A stretch of 64,000 bases of DNA, taken from the NCBI RefSeq assembly GCF_041260155.1, contig NC_091942.1, forward strand, positions 1,436,001 to 1,500,000, read 5' to 3'. Shown here in pieces: positions 24,335 through 34,625 of this stretch. The notes below the pieces were generated by a model that was not told where the DNA came from, did no database searches, and saw only the letters and a program-made list of their open reading frames with translations. The first letter of the stretch is position 1. Every line of letters starts with the position of its first letter. A program made the position numbers and the translations under genes. Origin of the DNA: Ptychodera flava (taxonomy: Eukaryota; Hemichordata; Enteropneusta; Ptychoderidae).

Positions 24335-25861
24335 AGCTCCGCCATCAGCGATGCGGAGCTTATCAAATAGGTTGATTTTCTGGCGTCGCGTCCGTCAACA
24401 ATTGCCTTATCCTCTGAAACCGCAAGTCCTATTGCTTTGAAATTTTATATGCAGTTCACTTAGGGTAACCTCACTTAAGTTTATTCAAATTGTGGTGAAA
24501 TTTCAATATTTGTATTTTTGGGGCATTTTTTACTGTTTTTGGTAAAAAATCTTCTTCTCTGAAACCACTTGTCCGATTGCTTTGAAATTTGATGTGCAGT
24601 TTACTTAGGGTGACCTCGGTTAGATTTGGTCAAATCGTGGTGAAATTTGCATATTTGTATTTTTAAGGCAATTTTTGTTGTTTTTGGTAAAAAAATATAT
24701 TTCTCAAAAAGAACTGGTCTGATAGCTTTGAAATTTGGTACACAGGTTCCTATAGATGAACTTAAAAATCTTCTTCTTCAAAACTACCAGTCAGATAGCT
24801 TTGATATTTGGTACATAGGTCCCTAGGGATGATCTATTTCAGATTTGTTCAAATTGTGCAGAAATATGCAAATTTGCATTTTTAAGGCAATTTTTTGCCA
24901 TTTTTGGTCAAGAAATGTATTTCTCAAAAAGAACTGATCTGATAGCTTTGAAATTTGGTACACAGGTTCCTATAGATGAACTTAATGATATTTATTGAAA
25001 TTATGATGAAATCTGCAATTCTGAATTTTCGGGGCAATTTTTGCCATTTTTGGTCAAAAAATGTTTCTCAAAACGTACTGGTCTAACAGCTTTGAAATTT
25101 GGTATACAGGTTTCTATAGATGAACTAAGTAATGTATTGAATTTCTGATAAAATCTGTAATTTTGTATTTTTGGGGCAATTTTTGTCATTCATGGTCAAA
25201 AATGTGTATTTCCAAAACTACTCATCTGATAGCTTTGAAATTTGCTACGCAGGTTCCTACAGATGAACTTAATGATATCTATTGACATTATGATAAAATC
25301 TGCAATTTTGAATTTTTGAGGCAATTTTTTCCATTTTTGGTCAAAAAATGTGTTTCTCTAAAAGTACTGGTCTGATAGCTTTGAAATTTGATATGCAGGT
25401 TCCTACAGATGAATTTAATGTGATATATCAAAATTATGGTGAAATCTGCAATTTTGTATTTCGGGGGCAATTTTTGCCATTTTTGGTCAAAAAATGTGTT
25501 TTTAAAAAACTGCAAGTCAACAGCTTTGATATTTGGTATACAGGTTCCAAGGGACTATTTTAATATATGATATATTGAAATTATGGTGAAATCTGCAATT
25601 TTTATTTTTGGGGGCAATTTTTGCCATTTTTGGTCAGAAATTTTCGTTCTCAAAAAACTACTCGTAAGATAATTTTGGTTGACATGTTCTCAGGGATGAT
25701 CCAATGTGATATATTCAAATTATGATGAAATCTTCAATTGTTTATTTTTGCAGCTATTTTAGCCACTCTTTCTGGCCATTGAAATGAGCTATCAAAGATT
25801 TCCACCTTCTTCATCAACATGTGTCAAAAATAGTTATTCTCTACATAAACACAGCGGAGCT
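24335..25861 (+). mobile_element. Family B modular element, copy 2
   Basis: AGCTCCGC at 24335 pairs with GCGGAGCT at 25854. Both ends match copy 1 (CGGAGCTTATCAAATAGG on the left, AACACAGCGGAGCTATATC on the right). About ten modules carry 'gatagctttgaaatttggta' with 'cacaggttcctatagatgaa', more than in copy 1. The GTCC head is shorter. No coding capacity. Confidence 0.7.
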
Positions 25862-25997
25862 ATATCAGTCGTTAGGTCGCTTGTAATATCTAATGTGTTG
25901 ATAACCCTAGTAACTCGCTTGCTTACATCCCTTTATTAGAAAGCACTGACAGTTTTTGACATTTCTATTTCATCTTCACAGAAAATGCTTTATACAG

Positions 25998-26356
25998 GAC
26001 AGAGGGAGAGTGCCACAGTTCTACCACAGATTGCGTGTGACGCGTTGGCTGTAGCTCTAAAGTCTCCATTTGGTTTTGGCAGATATAAGACAGTATACCA
26101 GGTGGCTGTTCATGCCGTGCATTATGAAGATTCAAATAAACTGGAAGTGTCTGTTTTTCTTATCAAATGCTATGTGTCTCTTAAGTCACTTGACAATCTT
26201 ACAATGTGTCCTATTAGCAATTACCTGGAACCCTCCTATATCATGCACACTAAAGTTGGGTCTTATACTTTGCAAGAACCAGGGTTTATTATTCTGGTAT
26301 ATAAGGCAGTTAAGGCAGTACTTATAGCTCTGAATGGAATTGAAGTGACTGAGTAG
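25998..26356 (+). CDS. Candidate terminal coding exon of the unrecognised gene
   Basis: An open frame runs from AG at 25996-25997 (or from the stronger CTTCACAG at 25981) to a TAG at 26354. It starts RESATVLPQIACDALAVALK, then FGRYKTVYQVAVHAVH. The first part looks like real protein, while the second part is less convincing and may be intron read-through after a weak donor near 26107. The acceptor at 25997 would join the 15723-15852 exon in phase. RYKTVYQ loosely recalls the Tctex1 dynein light chain fold, but too weakly to call. Confidence 0.3.
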
Positions 26357-27198
26357 GTCTTTTCTTACATTATCCTGACAAATTTGAAATTTGTACTGCA
26401 TTTATCCAAGCATTTACAGGAATGACAAGTCTCACAATAAGTCAGGCATGTCTTTGCTGATGTGGCTGTAAGTTATTTCATTGATTGTACAGCACAAACT
26501 TATTAGAATAGCCTTTCGGCCATTGTAGGCAAGGAGAGGATAGAGTGCTGGCAAATCATGGGCACATTAGTACATACATGTATACATAAACTCAAAATAT
26601 AAGAGGAATCTGGAGTATTTCATAGTTCTCTGCAAAAACAAAACATTCAGCGATGTTTGAATCAACAGTGTCATTGTAACACTTATCTTTTTCTGTGTGA
26701 TGAGTACATTTGAAGTTTCCAAATTACAGTGTTCACTTTTTTGATCAGCAATCAACATTTTTCAGTGACTTTGAAATAGCAAGTTGTGGAAATAAATTTC
26801 TCACGTCACCAGTGCGCTGGGAGTGTGAGAACACCAGTGTGAGATCAATTTGTTCTCACACTCTGTATTGTTGCGCGAACGAACACCTCGTATGTGAAAC
26901 GTATGTTGATTGGTCAATTCTGCTCAGCGCCTTGTTCTCTGTACGAATTATTTGACAAATAGAACATCGCGTAATGTACAACTGGTACTTTAGCAGACAG
27001 ACGACTGAACCGCAGAGTGAACAGGTTGTTCTAGATTTGAGTACGGTCAGCGTCGGCAACAAATACACGGAGGATGACCGCTTTTATGTTGTAACGGGAG
27101 AATTCAGGCCATTACAAACCTATCGGCTGTTTACGCTCGTCGACATATTTTCTGGAGAAGAACTGACTTGACAGCGATACAGTTAGCGAAAGACTTCG

Positions 27199-27348
27199 AT
27201 GAGCGAGCCATCTGCACACGAGGCTGTAGCAGACGACAGCGTCCACGCAATGTCATCAACAGATGGCCACCAGAGCTGTTTCGCAACATTTTCCTCAGAT
27301 GACCTGGAGAATTTTGTGGCTGACCAACAAAACAAAATTGTCATATCG
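27199..27348 (+). CDS. Possible first coding exon, ZMYM/Crypton-like N-terminus
   Basis: ATG at 27199 opens a Ser/Asp-rich frame ending FATFSSDDLENFVADQQN, then a GTAATA donor at 27349. The 'F...S.DDLE..V..Q..K' pattern recalls the start of ZMYM/QRICH1-like and Crypton-derived proteins, where it precedes the tyrosine-recombinase-like domain. This is pattern memory, not a search result. No following exon is seen, since a foldback repeat and microsatellite follow instead. A short inverted pair GAGTGTGAGAAC / GTTCTCACACTC lies upstream (26820-26864). Confidence 0.3.
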
Positions 27349-27509
27349 GTAATATACATGTTAACGTGTTTGATATGCGCATCAATGAAAGGAACTTCAT
27401 TTTTCTGTGCGGAATGATACAAGTGAAACAAGAGCAATCGAGTGCTGGTTTTTGATAGTATAAACCTACCACAATAAAATGCAATTTTCCAAAGAAATTG
27501 GAGGGACGT

Positions 27510-27670
27510 GAGAAAAATAATCCCACACCCCAATGGGTTGGGATGGAATGTCTCACACGAGTTGGGGAATTCTGTGTCACACGAGCCGAAGGCGAGTGTG
27601 AGACAGAATTCCCCAACTCGTGTGAGACATTCCATCCCAACCCATAGGGGTGTGGGATTCTATTATTCTC
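27510..27670. repeat. Near-perfect foldback, arms ~77 bp
   Basis: Left arm (AGAAAAATAATCCCACACCC and on) and right arm (ending GGTGTGGGATTCTATTATTCT) are reverse complements with few mismatches. They are centred on GAGCCGAAGGCGAG near 27590. The open frames on both strands are the same palindrome read twice. Confidence 0.9.
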
Positions 27671-27708
27671 TGCACACGTTGCAAACCCATCACGTGAAAT
27701 TCTCATGT

Positions 27709-27711
<3 letters not shown>

Positions 27712-27753
<42 letters not shown>
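27712..27753. repeat. (CT)n microsatellite
   Basis: An uninterrupted CT run just right of the foldback. Confidence 0.95.
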
Positions 27754-27757
<4 letters not shown>

Positions 27758-27847
27758 ATCTTACCAATTAACTTTGCCACATGTAAAAACCAAATGCATT
27801 GAATATTATCAGACTTTTTAGATACTTTATGCATCATACTTAGATTA

Positions 27848-28195
27848 AAGCTCCATAAGCTGTATCTTTTGACTATTTTTTCAGAACTTTTGTTTTGTGG
27901 TTTCCCTACTCTTTCTTTATTGAATCCCGAAACAGTCGTTTAATACCAAGCATTTAGCATATCAACACAACCTATATGAGTATAATCTACATTGTTATTG
28001 TTGAAAATTGTATTGAAGTCCGGACTAGAATTCATTTGTAAACAATAAACAATGATCACTACACATATACAAGCTGTGTTGACAAAAAGAATACTCAAAA
28101 TTTCAGCATGACAAATGAATTAGATTCACACACAGTAGTTGATATACAGAAGCAGAATCCTGAAAAAATTGCAACAAGTTACAGCTTATGTCCCT
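27848..28195. mobile_element. MITE with AGCTGTA ends, third copy
   Basis: CATAAGCTGTA near 27852 pairs with TACAGCTTATG near 28182. The ~340 bp between is non-coding. The right half resembles 6990-7175. Confidence 0.65.
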
Positions 28196-28644
28196 TAAGT
28201 TGTTCTGAAAAATTGATGGGCCTTCAAATACTGATTTGTAGCTTATTTGCATATTAGTTTTCTGCAATGGCATCAAATACAGATAGGATGCTATTGACAC
28301 CTAGCATCAACTATTTCTTCCAGTGACTTCAAATTCCAAAAGAATGCTATACATCATGATTATGCTATTGAAAATATTTTCCCGGTGACAATAACTGATT
28401 ATGAATGGCATTGCTGGCATCAGTACAGGATGACTTGTATACTGCCAGCATTTTTTCCAGTGACAGCAAATACTCAAAGAATGCGATAGGCAGTATATTG
28501 AAATGATTGCTTTTGATGGTAGTTCTGAGTGTCTGAAAATACTCAAAAGATGCTATGGAGAGTATTGAATTGATACCGGCTTAGCTTTTCGAAAATCGAA
28601 AATTTATTTCTCCATAGAGTTAACACAGGGATAGCGGTCATTTT

Positions 28645-29030
28645 GAATTTCAATATCGGTAAATCTTGGGTAATTTGTAATTTCTGTAATACAAAATATT
28701 GTACAGTGACCGTTGATTTTCATTCTTGAATTTCAAAGAGAATGGTTTAGACTAGTTAAAGTATTCCTTGAGGGAAAGTTTGAGCAAGTCTTTCACTTTC
28801 GAGGTGAATTAATACTACCTTAAAGTTTACCTGCCTCAAGAGCTGCTGTTTGAAATGAAAATATCGGCAACTCTAGGGTAATTTGTAATTTCTATAGTAC
28901 AGAAATTTGCACGGTGACCCCAATTTTTATTCTTGATTTTGAAAGAGAATGGTTGAAATATTCCTTGAGGAAAGGTTGAACAAAAGTTTAAAAGTCTATC
29001 TCTGTCGAGGCGCATACTACCTTAAACTCA
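28645..29030. repeat. Two diverged tandem copies, about 200 bp each
   Basis: 'gggtaatttgtaatttct' with 'gtgacc' and 'agagaatggtt' after it occurs near 28667 and again near 28880. Both copies end with 'actaccttaaa'. The stretch 28200-28600 before it has weaker ~60-130 bp spaced repeats ('atgctat'). No gene is seen. Confidence 0.65.
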
Positions 29031-29055
29031 TGAAAAGTTATGTGTGTGTGTATAT

Positions 29056-29625
29056 TGTTACGTGCAGAGAAAACGAACAAAAAGGGTGAACTCAGCAGTT
29101 TACGTTTAAACAAAATTTATTACGAAAACAAAACTAATTGCTAAGTAGGGACAGAGTACAAGCTTTAAAAGTGTACAGACTACTTATCTCAGCTGGGACG
29201 GCAAAGCTCCAGTCTCAGAGTTGTAACAGTCAGTTGGATGAATGAACAGTCCTTTGGCTTGCAGGCTTGAAGCTGCACAAAGACCACAGTATAAATCCAG
29301 CGTTGACAGTGAAGGTCTTGAAAAGTCTGAGAATGACTACTGCTGGAGTTTAGTAACACACAAGAGACACGATCCCAAAAGTCTGACTGGAAGCTGAGCA
29401 CGTCCCTTTTATAAAGGCATATAAGAACAATCTAGAACTTTTATTGACATGCTAATTACTGTCTAAAATTATCTCCCTTACACAACTAATCAACTTTCCA
29501 GAACATTCCAAACATGACTAATTGAATTCAAGGTTGTTAGGTCATCAAGGGCAGTGACCTTGAGAATGTTCTAGACTAATTGAACTCAGGTCATGATGAG
29601 TGTGGGGGAAATGACCTACATAACA
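29056..29625 (-). repeat. 3' LTR
   Basis: On the minus strand it begins TGTTATGTAGG and ends GCACGTAACA. Plus-strand TTTATT at 29116-29121 gives a minus-strand AATAAA polyadenylation signal. The MLSFQSDFW frame inside is non-coding. Confidence 0.9.
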
Positions 29626-29640
29626 CACCCCTCTTCAAAA
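29626..29640 (-). other. Polypurine tract
   Basis: The minus strand reads TTTTTTGAAGAGGGGTG directly before the 3' LTR. The purine run GAAGAGGGG is where second-strand synthesis would be primed. Confidence 0.7.
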
Positions 29641-29759
29641 AAGAAAATTTTTCAAAGAAAAATCTTTCTTTTGGAAATGTTATCTTTTAAAAGATTTAAG
29701 TACTCGAATTTTTTTTTTTTTCTAAAGTAAAACTTCTTGAAAGTGAACAACAATAAACT

Positions 29760-31311
29760 CTAAATACGAGAGAGACAGTCTGCAATTAAATTGTCTCTGC
29801 CTTTGATATGTCTAATATCAAGATTAAACTCCTGTAACATTAAACTCCATCTTAGCAATCTCTGATTTTTGCCTTTAAATTTCTGCAGAAAAACAAGAGG
29901 GTTGTGATCAATATAAACCACTATTGGCTGATTTGAAGAAGTAACATAAACTTCAAAATGCTGTAAAGCTAATATCAAAGATAAACACTCTTTTTCAATT
30001 GTAGAGTAGTTTCTCTGGGATTTGTTAAATTTGCGTGAAAAATAGCAAACAGGATGATCTACACCATGACTATCCTCTTGCAATAAAACAGCACCAGCAG
30101 CCGTATCACTAGCATCTACAGCTAATTTGAATGGCAAAGTGAAATCTGGTGCAGACAACACTGGGCACTTTGCAGTATGGCTTTAAGTGTATCAAATGCC
30201 TGTTGGCATTGCTCTGACCAAACAAACTTTACTTTCTTTTTAAGTAAGTTAGTCAAAGGCTCAGTAATTGTGGAGAAATTTGGACAGAATTTTCTGTAGT
30301 AACCAGCCATACCGAGAAAGCGGCATCAGTTGTCGTTTGCAGTTTGGTATGGGAAAACTTGAAATGGCACTGATTTTGGCATCAACAGGTTTTACCTCAC
30401 CCTGTCCTACAGTATGTCCGAGGTAAGTTACCCTTGCCCAACCAAACTCAGATTTGGCAAGGTTGACAGTCAACATTGCTTTGCTCAGTCTCTCAAAGAA
30501 CTTTCGCATGAGCTTGATGTGTTCCTCCCAGGTGTCACTATACAGGACTACGTCGTCAACGTAAGCTGCACACCCGTCTAGCCCGGATATGACGTCGTTG
30601 ATCATCCGTTGGAACGTTGCCGGAGAGTTCTTCATTCCGAATGGCATCACCTTGTACTGGAACAATCCGTCTGGTGTAACAAAGGCGGATATTTCACGAG
30701 CACGATCCGTCAGAGGGACTTGCCAAAATCCCTTCAGTAGGTCAAATTTCGTCACATACTTGGCTTTTCCCACTCGGTCGATGCAGTCATCAATCCTCGG
30801 GATTGGGAAAGTGTCTGTCTTTGTTAAAGTGTTGACCTTCCTAAAGTCCGTGCACATACGATAACTGTGATCTGATTTGGGAACAAGTATGCACGGCGAA
30901 CTCCAGTTACTTTTACTGGGTTCAATAAAGTCATTGTCCAGCAGGTATTTGACTTCTTCCTGGAGATATTTCGCTTTTGTTGGATTCAGTCTGTATGGAT
31001 GTTGTTTTACAGGCTTACTGTCCCCAACATCAACGTCGTGATAGATGACGTTTGTCCTCGTTGGAACATCTTGAAACAGGTGTTTATATTCGTGGAGCAG
31101 TTCTTTCTACCTGTTGTTGTTGTTCTGGCTGGAGGTGTGCCAACTTTGTAGACTCCAGCTTCTCCAGGATTTCTGAGTTCTGAAGCTTGACCGAGCCCAG
31201 CTTTGAGTTTAGAGTATTTTCACTTAAGTCAGTTTCAGTATCACTATCTTCATAATGGTTTGAACTGACTGCACTGACAGGCTGAGTTATAGTAGGATTA
31301 TCCCTATCCAA
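29760..31311 (-). pseudogene. Reverse transcriptase and RNase H, frameshifted
   Basis: A short linker frame (31084-31311) is followed, one base out of frame, by the RT start (HLFQDVPT, SNWSSPCILVPK). The RT core has KFDLLKGFWQ (catalytic Asp) and AAYVDDVVLYS (catalytic pair) in the 30261-30857 frame. Connection and RNase H follow in two more frames: MAGYYRKFCPNF (30122-30310), then FKLAVDASDTAAGAVLLQ (first catalytic Asp) and IKGRDNLIADCLSR (29760-30161). No integrase or chromodomain follows. The reader should expect three one-base breaks at about 31110, 30325 and 30155. Confidence 0.85.
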
Positions 31312-32440
31312 ATATGGGCTTAAGCATATTTATGTGACATAGCTGTTTTTGTTTTCGCCTGTCAGGTGTTATTATGATGTAATTTAAATCACTCAATTTC
31401 TTATCGATTAGATATGGCCCAAAGTAACGAGCATGGAGTGGTTTGCCAGGAATTGGAAGTAGAACAAGAACTTTTTGACCTGGTTCAAACTTCCGTTTTG
31501 AGGTGCTTTTATCATATCTGGTTTTCATTGACTGCTGAGATGACTCAAGATTTTCTCTGGCTAATTCACATGCTTTAGAGAGTTTCGTACGAAAATCTGA
31601 CACATATTGCAAAATATTCAGACAATCATCATCGTCTGATAGGAATTTCTCTTTAACGAGCTTAAGTGGGCCACGGACTGTATGTCCAAATACAAGCTCA
31701 AATGGGCTAAAACCAAGAGACTCCTGAATTGACTCTCTAACAGCAAAGAGCAGAAAATGAATTCCTTCATCCCACTGCTTCTCAGTGTCAAAACAGTAGG
31801 TCCTAATCATGTTTTTCAAAGTTTGATGAAATCGCTCAAGAGCACCCTGACTTTCTGGATGATAGGCGGATGACCTATACTGTTTAATGCCTAGCTGATC
31901 CATTACTTGTTGAAAAATTCCAGACATAAAGTTGGAGCCTTGATCGGACTGGACACATTTAGGGAGGCCGAATAAAGTGAAAAATTTGACTAAAGCTCTC
32001 ACTATAGTCTTTGTCTTTATATTTCTCAGTGGTATGGCTTCTGGGAACCGAGTTGATGTACACATAATTGTCAGCATGTACTCATTTCCTGATCTTGTTT
32101 TTGGTAGGGGCCCAACACAGTCTATTAGTATCCTACTAAATGGTTCTTGAAATGCAGGAATTGGCTGTAAAGGGGCCTTTGGAATGGTCTGATTTGGCTT
32201 TCCTACCATTTGACATGTGTGACAAGTTTTACAGAAATGTGCTACATCCTGCCTGAGATTAAGCCAATAAAAGTGACTGAGAATTTTATGATAAGTTTTC
32301 CTGACTCCTAAGTGACCAGCCCAGGGCGTTTCATGGGCCAGGCGCAATATTTCAGCACGGTAGGGCTTTGGAACCACAATTTGATGTTTTATAGCCCAAT
32401 CGTCATCAACCAAAACATCTGGAGGTCTCCATTTACGCAT
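31304..32440 (-). CDS. Retroelement integrase, intact 378-codon frame
   Basis: The N-terminal zinc-binding pattern is His36, His43 and Cys73 with Cys76 (ending KTCHTCQ). The catalytic core has Asp107 (ILIDCVGPLP), Asp166 (QSDQGSNF) and Glu202 (GALERFH). The 35-residue spacing between the last two is that of a DD35E integrase. A C-terminal segment with FEPGQKVLVLLP follows. It would insert the cDNA into host DNA. The domain lies upstream of RT in the coding direction, unlike typical Ty3/gypsy. An ATG exists, but the domain is probably made as part of Gag-Pol. Confidence 0.9.
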   Translation of the reverse strand: MRKWRPPDVLVDDDWAIKHQIVVPKPYRAEILRLAHETPWAGHLGVRKTYHKILSHFYWLNLRQDVAHFCKTCHTCQMVGKPNQTIPKAPLQPIPAFQEPFSRILIDCVGPLPKTRSGNEYMLTIMCTSTRFPEAIPLRNIKTKTIVRALVKFFTLFGLPKCVQSDQGSNFMSGIFQQVMDQLGIKQYRSSAYHPESQGALERFHQTLKNMIRTYCFDTEKQWDEGIHFLLFAVRESIQESLGFSPFELVFGHTVRGPLKLVKEKFLSDDDDCLNILQYVSDFRTKLSKACELARENLESSQQSMKTRYDKSTSKRKFEPGQKVLVLLPIPGKPLHARYFGPYLIDKKLSDLNYIIITPDRRKQKQLCHINMLKPIFG

Positions 32441-32498
32441 TAGAATACCAGACTTTGTATAATAGGAAACAGAGCTATCTGAAGTTTACCTTCATCAT

Positions 32499-33247
32499 CT
32501 ACCCTGTCAAACAAAGACAAATATCTGGGTCTTTGTGTTGTTCTGCAATGAGATTTGATCTAGAAAATGTCTGACTTTGGTCAGCAGAAGTTTTACTGGA
32601 AGTTTCAAATCCACGAGGGATAACGGAATGATCCGTGTCAAACACCTGACTGAGAAAGGTGTCATTTAAGTCAACATCTGTGACATTATTTTTGAGAGTA
32701 TTTTGATTCTCGGAAGTTTTCTTTGACATGGCTCGAGTAATGGCACATGAAGGAAATAAATCGGGTATCTCTTGTTCAATTGGCTCTGGATCTTGATCTA
32801 AACTAGGATTATCAGTCACAAGTGGATTAGTAATGACCTTGTCCCCAGCAAGGTCGTTTCCAAGAAGAAGGTGAATCCCTTCAAAAGGCAAAAAAGGCCT
32901 AATACCTAAAGTCACAGGTCCAGAAACAAAGTCCGAAGACAATAGACATTATGGAGAGGAACAGGAATGTAGTCATTGCAATCTACCCCCTTAATAAGAA
33001 CTTTAGAACCTGAAAATGACTTTTCAGAAAACGGCAGGGTATCTGCCAACAAAAGAGACTGGGACGCCCCGGTATCTCTTAGAATTTTGACAGGGGTTAG
33101 CGGAAGAGAAATCACTAGAAAGTGATATAAAACCATCATGAATAAATGGTTCGAAAATACCCATAATGCTATCTTGAGAAGAATTGACCTTGACCTCATT
33201 AATTGGGGATGAGAGGGGTTTAACCTCAGAAAATGTGTTGCACACAT
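32499..33247 (-). pseudogene. Retroelement aspartic protease plus linker
   Basis: LRDTGASQSLL at about 33045-33085 is the active-site DTGA of a retropepsin. It is followed by a hydrophobic stretch and, after a frame change near 32940, LLLGNDLAG, the usual second half of the fold. A Ser/Glu-rich linker follows, running to 32499. It would cut the Gag-Pol precursor. Confidence 0.75.
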
Positions 33248-33289
33248 TATTAGACTCTAATTGAGTTGATGAAGAAATAAAGCCGGTGG

Positions 33290-34522
33290 CTTAGATCCAC
33301 TTTGACCACTTTGACCTTCACGTTTTCTTTTCAATTTGAAACACTCTGACATTAAATGGCCGTCTTTCTTACAATAATTACAAGAAAGTGTACCAAACTG
33401 TTTGTCAGAAGGAGATTGAGACTTGGGATCTGATGATGTGGGAGTGTTACTTGAACTCTGTGAACTGTTGTCATTTGATTTTCTACTGTCCTTTGAAAAA
33501 TTCTTGGATGAAAAGGAGGAGTTAAATTTACCTGCATTGTTTCTGTATGAAAAGGACTGGGATGGTTTGCTGAGAAAGAAGATTTGTGGGTCAATGAATA
33601 ATCATCGGCCAAACGTGCAGCAACCTCCAATGTATCTGCCTTTTGTTCATTGATAAACGTCTTGATGTCACTCCGAATGCACCTCTTAAATTCTTCAATC
33701 AAAACAAGCTGTCGTAATTTGTCATAATTCTGACTGACCCTTTCAGAAGAACACCAACGATCAAACAGTTGTTCTTTTGTTCGAGCAAATTCAACATAAG
33801 TTTGATCTTTCCCTTCTCACAATCCCTAAATTTCTGACGGTACGCTTCAGGCACCAACTCATAACCCTTGAGAATTAATTCCTTCACAGAATCATAATTT
33901 GAAGCCTGCTCTACTGACAACTGAATGTAAATTTCTCTGGCTTTACCCACCAAAGCACTCTGCAAAAGCATAGACCAGGACTCCTTAGGCCAACTCAGAC
34001 TCTGAGCAATTTTCTCAAAATGAAGGAAATATTTATCAACATCCTTTTCTTGGAAAGGGGGAACTAACCTGAAATGCTTAGTGATGTCAAACTTGTCTGA
34101 AGGGAAGAATTTTCCTGACTGTCCAAGCTCTAAACGTTTCATTTCTAATCTTTCCTGCCTGTCTTTCTCTCTCTGTCTTTCTTCCATTTCTAATTGCATT
34201 TGTATTTTTTCTTTTTCTAATGCCTGTCTCTCTTTTTCCATTTGTAATTCTAGTTTCTTGATCTCCAAATTTGTCTGCAATTCTAATTCTATTTTCTGAG
34301 TTCAGAGGTAGACTCGGGCTCATAATCTTTCAGGGTGGATTCCTCAAATTGGCCTAAATCAACTAGATGTTTGGCAATACGGTACTGTATTTCCCTCTTG
34401 CGCATAGATCTTTTGACTTCTACTTTAAGGAAATTGGCCAGTGCAATGAGGTCGTCTTTTCTGAGGGAATCAAATGTGTCCTGATCAAGGTCATCCATTT
34501 CCTCTGGTTTAAATTCCGCCAT
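33290..34522 (-). pseudogene. gag of the Ty3/gypsy element, frameshifted
   Basis: It starts at ATG 34522 (MAEFKPEEMDDLDQ). A coiled-coil rich in Glu, Lys and Gln follows (34120-34280), then a capsid-like segment with HFRLVPPFQEKDVDKYFLHF and LVGKAREIYIQLS. Near its C-terminus is a CCHC zinc knuckle at 33341-33382, reading CNYCKKDGHLMSEC. Gag would form the particle and bind RNA. Frame changes near 34290, 33810 and 33560 split it into at least four pieces. Given the young LTRs these may be assembly indels. Confidence 0.8.
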
Positions 34523-34605
34523 GATTAAATTTCGCTGAGTTCACAGAATACTGTAGTTTTTAAAAAAGGCTGGCAAAATGTTGTCAAACGGCTCAAAATG
34601 TTCGT

Positions 34606-34623
34606 ATCCCGGACAAGCCCCCA
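34606..34623 (-). other. Primer-binding site, tRNA-Pro type
   Basis: The minus strand next to the 5' LTR reads TGGGGGCTTGTCCGGGAT. It differs by one base from the tRNA-Pro primer site known from other retroelements (TGGGGGCTCGTCCGGGAT), so it should pair with the 3' end of tRNA-Pro. Two bases separate it from the LTR. Confidence 0.8.
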
Positions 34624-34625
34624 AT

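Noticed and set aside
29189..29401. 70-aa minus ORF present in both LTRs
   Set aside because: It lies in LTR sequence. Its end differs between the two copies because of a one-base indel, with no sign of coding constraint.
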